In this document: one piece after another, positions 63,323 through 64,000 of the stretch | Layout: each line of letters opens with the position of its first letter | Position numbering within the stretch: position 1 is the first letter of the stretch | NCBI GenBank assembly: GCA_965652395.1 | Contig: CBFGUW010000022.1 | Location: 20,139 to 84,138 of the forward strand | DNA length: 64,000 nucleotides | Origin: Saccharospirillum sp965652395 | GTDB lineage: Bacteria > Pseudomonadota > Gammaproteobacteria > Pseudomonadales > Natronospirillaceae | Direction of reading: 5' to 3' | Notes under the pieces: model-generated | What the model saw: only the letters and a program-made list of their open reading frames with translations | Databases searched by the model: none | What the model was told of the DNA's origin: nothing | Made by a program: the position numbers and the translations under genes

Positions 63323-63805
63323 TTATCGCTCTCCGAAGTCGACTCCGGCGGCTTCGAGGCGGGCGCGGAGCCGGGCCTGGACGGTGTCTTCACGGTCGGC
63401 GATGCCGGTGAGTATCCAGAGGGTGCCGGTGGGGCTGGTGCGGGTGCGGACGACGCGCAGTTCTTCGTCCAGCCAGGTGAGGATAACTTGGCGGGCGATG
63501 TTGAGATCTTCGCCTTGGAGTTGGCTGTACCAGCTTTGCAGCCATTCGAGGGTGAGTGTTTGCTGGATTTCGGTACGGCCTCTTTCGATGCGGTCCTGGG
63601 TGGGGAGGTCGCTTTCGGGGACTGAGGTGAGGCGGGTGAGGTGGAAGCCTTCGAGGCTGTGGGTGCAGATGAATTCGGGGGCTGGGGTGCGGGTGCTGTC
63701 GGGGAAGGTGCAGCGGGTGAGTTCGGGTTCCAGTCCGCCGGTGACGCAGCCGGTGAGGGTGGCGGCGGTCAGTATGATGATGAGTCGGCGGCTGGTGGTG
63801 AACAT
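63323..63805 (-). CDS. hypothetical lipoprotein
   Basis: 160 aa. Lipobox ATLTGCVTG at residues ~15-23. The rest is soluble, with WLQSWYSQLQGEDLNIARQV and a C-terminal RARLEAAGVDFGER. Two further Cys residues at the beginning of the mature part (RCTFP, FICTH) may form a disulphide. Family not recognised. Confidence 0.8.
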   Translation of the reverse strand: MFTTSRRLIIILTAATLTGCVTGGLEPELTRCTFPDSTRTPAPEFICTHSLEGFHLTRLTSVPESDLPTQDRIERGRTEIQQTLTLEWLQSWYSQLQGEDLNIARQVILTWLDEELRVVRTRTSPTGTLWILTGIADREDTVQARLRARLEAAGVDFGER

Positions 63806-63914
63806 GAACGGCTATCCCTGTATCAATGACTTTTACCCGGAGGTAAGGGGATTATGGCAGTTCTGCGCCTTAATGGAAGGTTCGTGCCAGTGGGGGATGG
63901 TGGCTGTGGTCCGT

Positions 63915-64000
63915 GGCAACTGCCGGGGTGCACTCTTCCGGGGATCGCTGTGAACCCATATATGGTCCCCTCCCCGTTTGCAAGGCCGCGGTTCTCAAAG
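63915..64000 (+). repeat. palindromic repeat copy G, cut by window end
   Basis: Begins GGCAACTGCCGGGG followed by the variable arm TGCACTCTTCCGGGG and a diverged core ATCGCTGTGAACCCATATAT. The right half runs past the window end. Confidence 0.7.

Overview
The window reads as a chromosomal stretch of a Gram-negative gammaproteobacterium, probably a marine or halotolerant member of the Oceanospirillales/Pseudomonadales side (Saccharospirillum- or Marinobacter-like). The grounds are the complete F1Fo ATP synthase operon next to parB-parA-rsmG-mnmG, a leuA-holD-rimI block, a CpxRA-like pair, outer-membrane lipoproteins, a copper nitrite reductase behind FNR/Dnr boxes, a PEP-CTERM protein, and a family of long palindromic intergenic repeats. 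The taxon is an inference from gene content; no rRNA or tRNA gene was seen.

Layout. 1-2.5 kb: 3' part of a GH13 alpha-glucosidase and its LacI regulator. 2.5-4.2 kb: three overlapping or adjacent genes of unknown function, two of DUF2589 type. 4.35-7.8 kb: leuA, holD-like psi subunit, rimI and an orphan CbiM-like permease in one co-directional run. 8-10.3 kb: SDR, PAP2 phosphatase, smrA. 10.4-12.6 kb: two-component system. 12.5-17.5 kb: DMT exporter with a divergent AraC regulator, a TetR regulator with a clear operator and two small membrane proteins, two acetyltransferases and ybaK. 17.6-20.9 kb: VWA lipoprotein, ECF sigma factor and a one-TM partner. 21-26 kb: small hypotheticals, rpiA, ilvA. 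26-29.6 kb: nirK, YqaA-like and DUF1206 membrane proteins, a MITE-like repeat, a Pmp3-type peptide. 29.8-35.3 kb: a CHASE-GGDEF-EAL protein, then a DMT transporter, lysoplasmalogenase and AGMO-like hydroxylase whose start and stop codons overlap. 35.4-42.5 kb: atpIBEFHAGDC. 42.7-47 kb: parB, parA, rsmG, mnmG. 47.3-56.7 kb: SPW membrane protein, PEP-CTERM protein, MscS channel with a DUF432 gene broken by one stop codon, NlpC/P60 lipoprotein, ArsR/SRPBCC pair, orphan amino-acid binding protein, LEA14-like lipoprotein, FAH-family hydrolase, DMT transporter with a divergent MarR regulator. 56.8-64 kb: malE, malF, malG without malK, a chemoreceptor and a lipoprotein.

The strongest unexplained signal is a family of seven ~113-bp palindromic elements (7.9, 19.4, 22.7, 23.8, 56.7, 59.8 and 63.9 kb; the last is cut by the window end). 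All share a core around GTGAACCCATCCATGG, but the stretch of arm next to that core differs in every copy, and in the six complete copies it is matched by an almost perfectly complementary partner on the other side. The sequence drifts while the pairing is kept, so a folded structure seems to be what is maintained. One copy lies between malE and malF, where E. coli carries REP elements. The second notable unit is the putative ether-lipid cassette at 32.5-35.3 kb.
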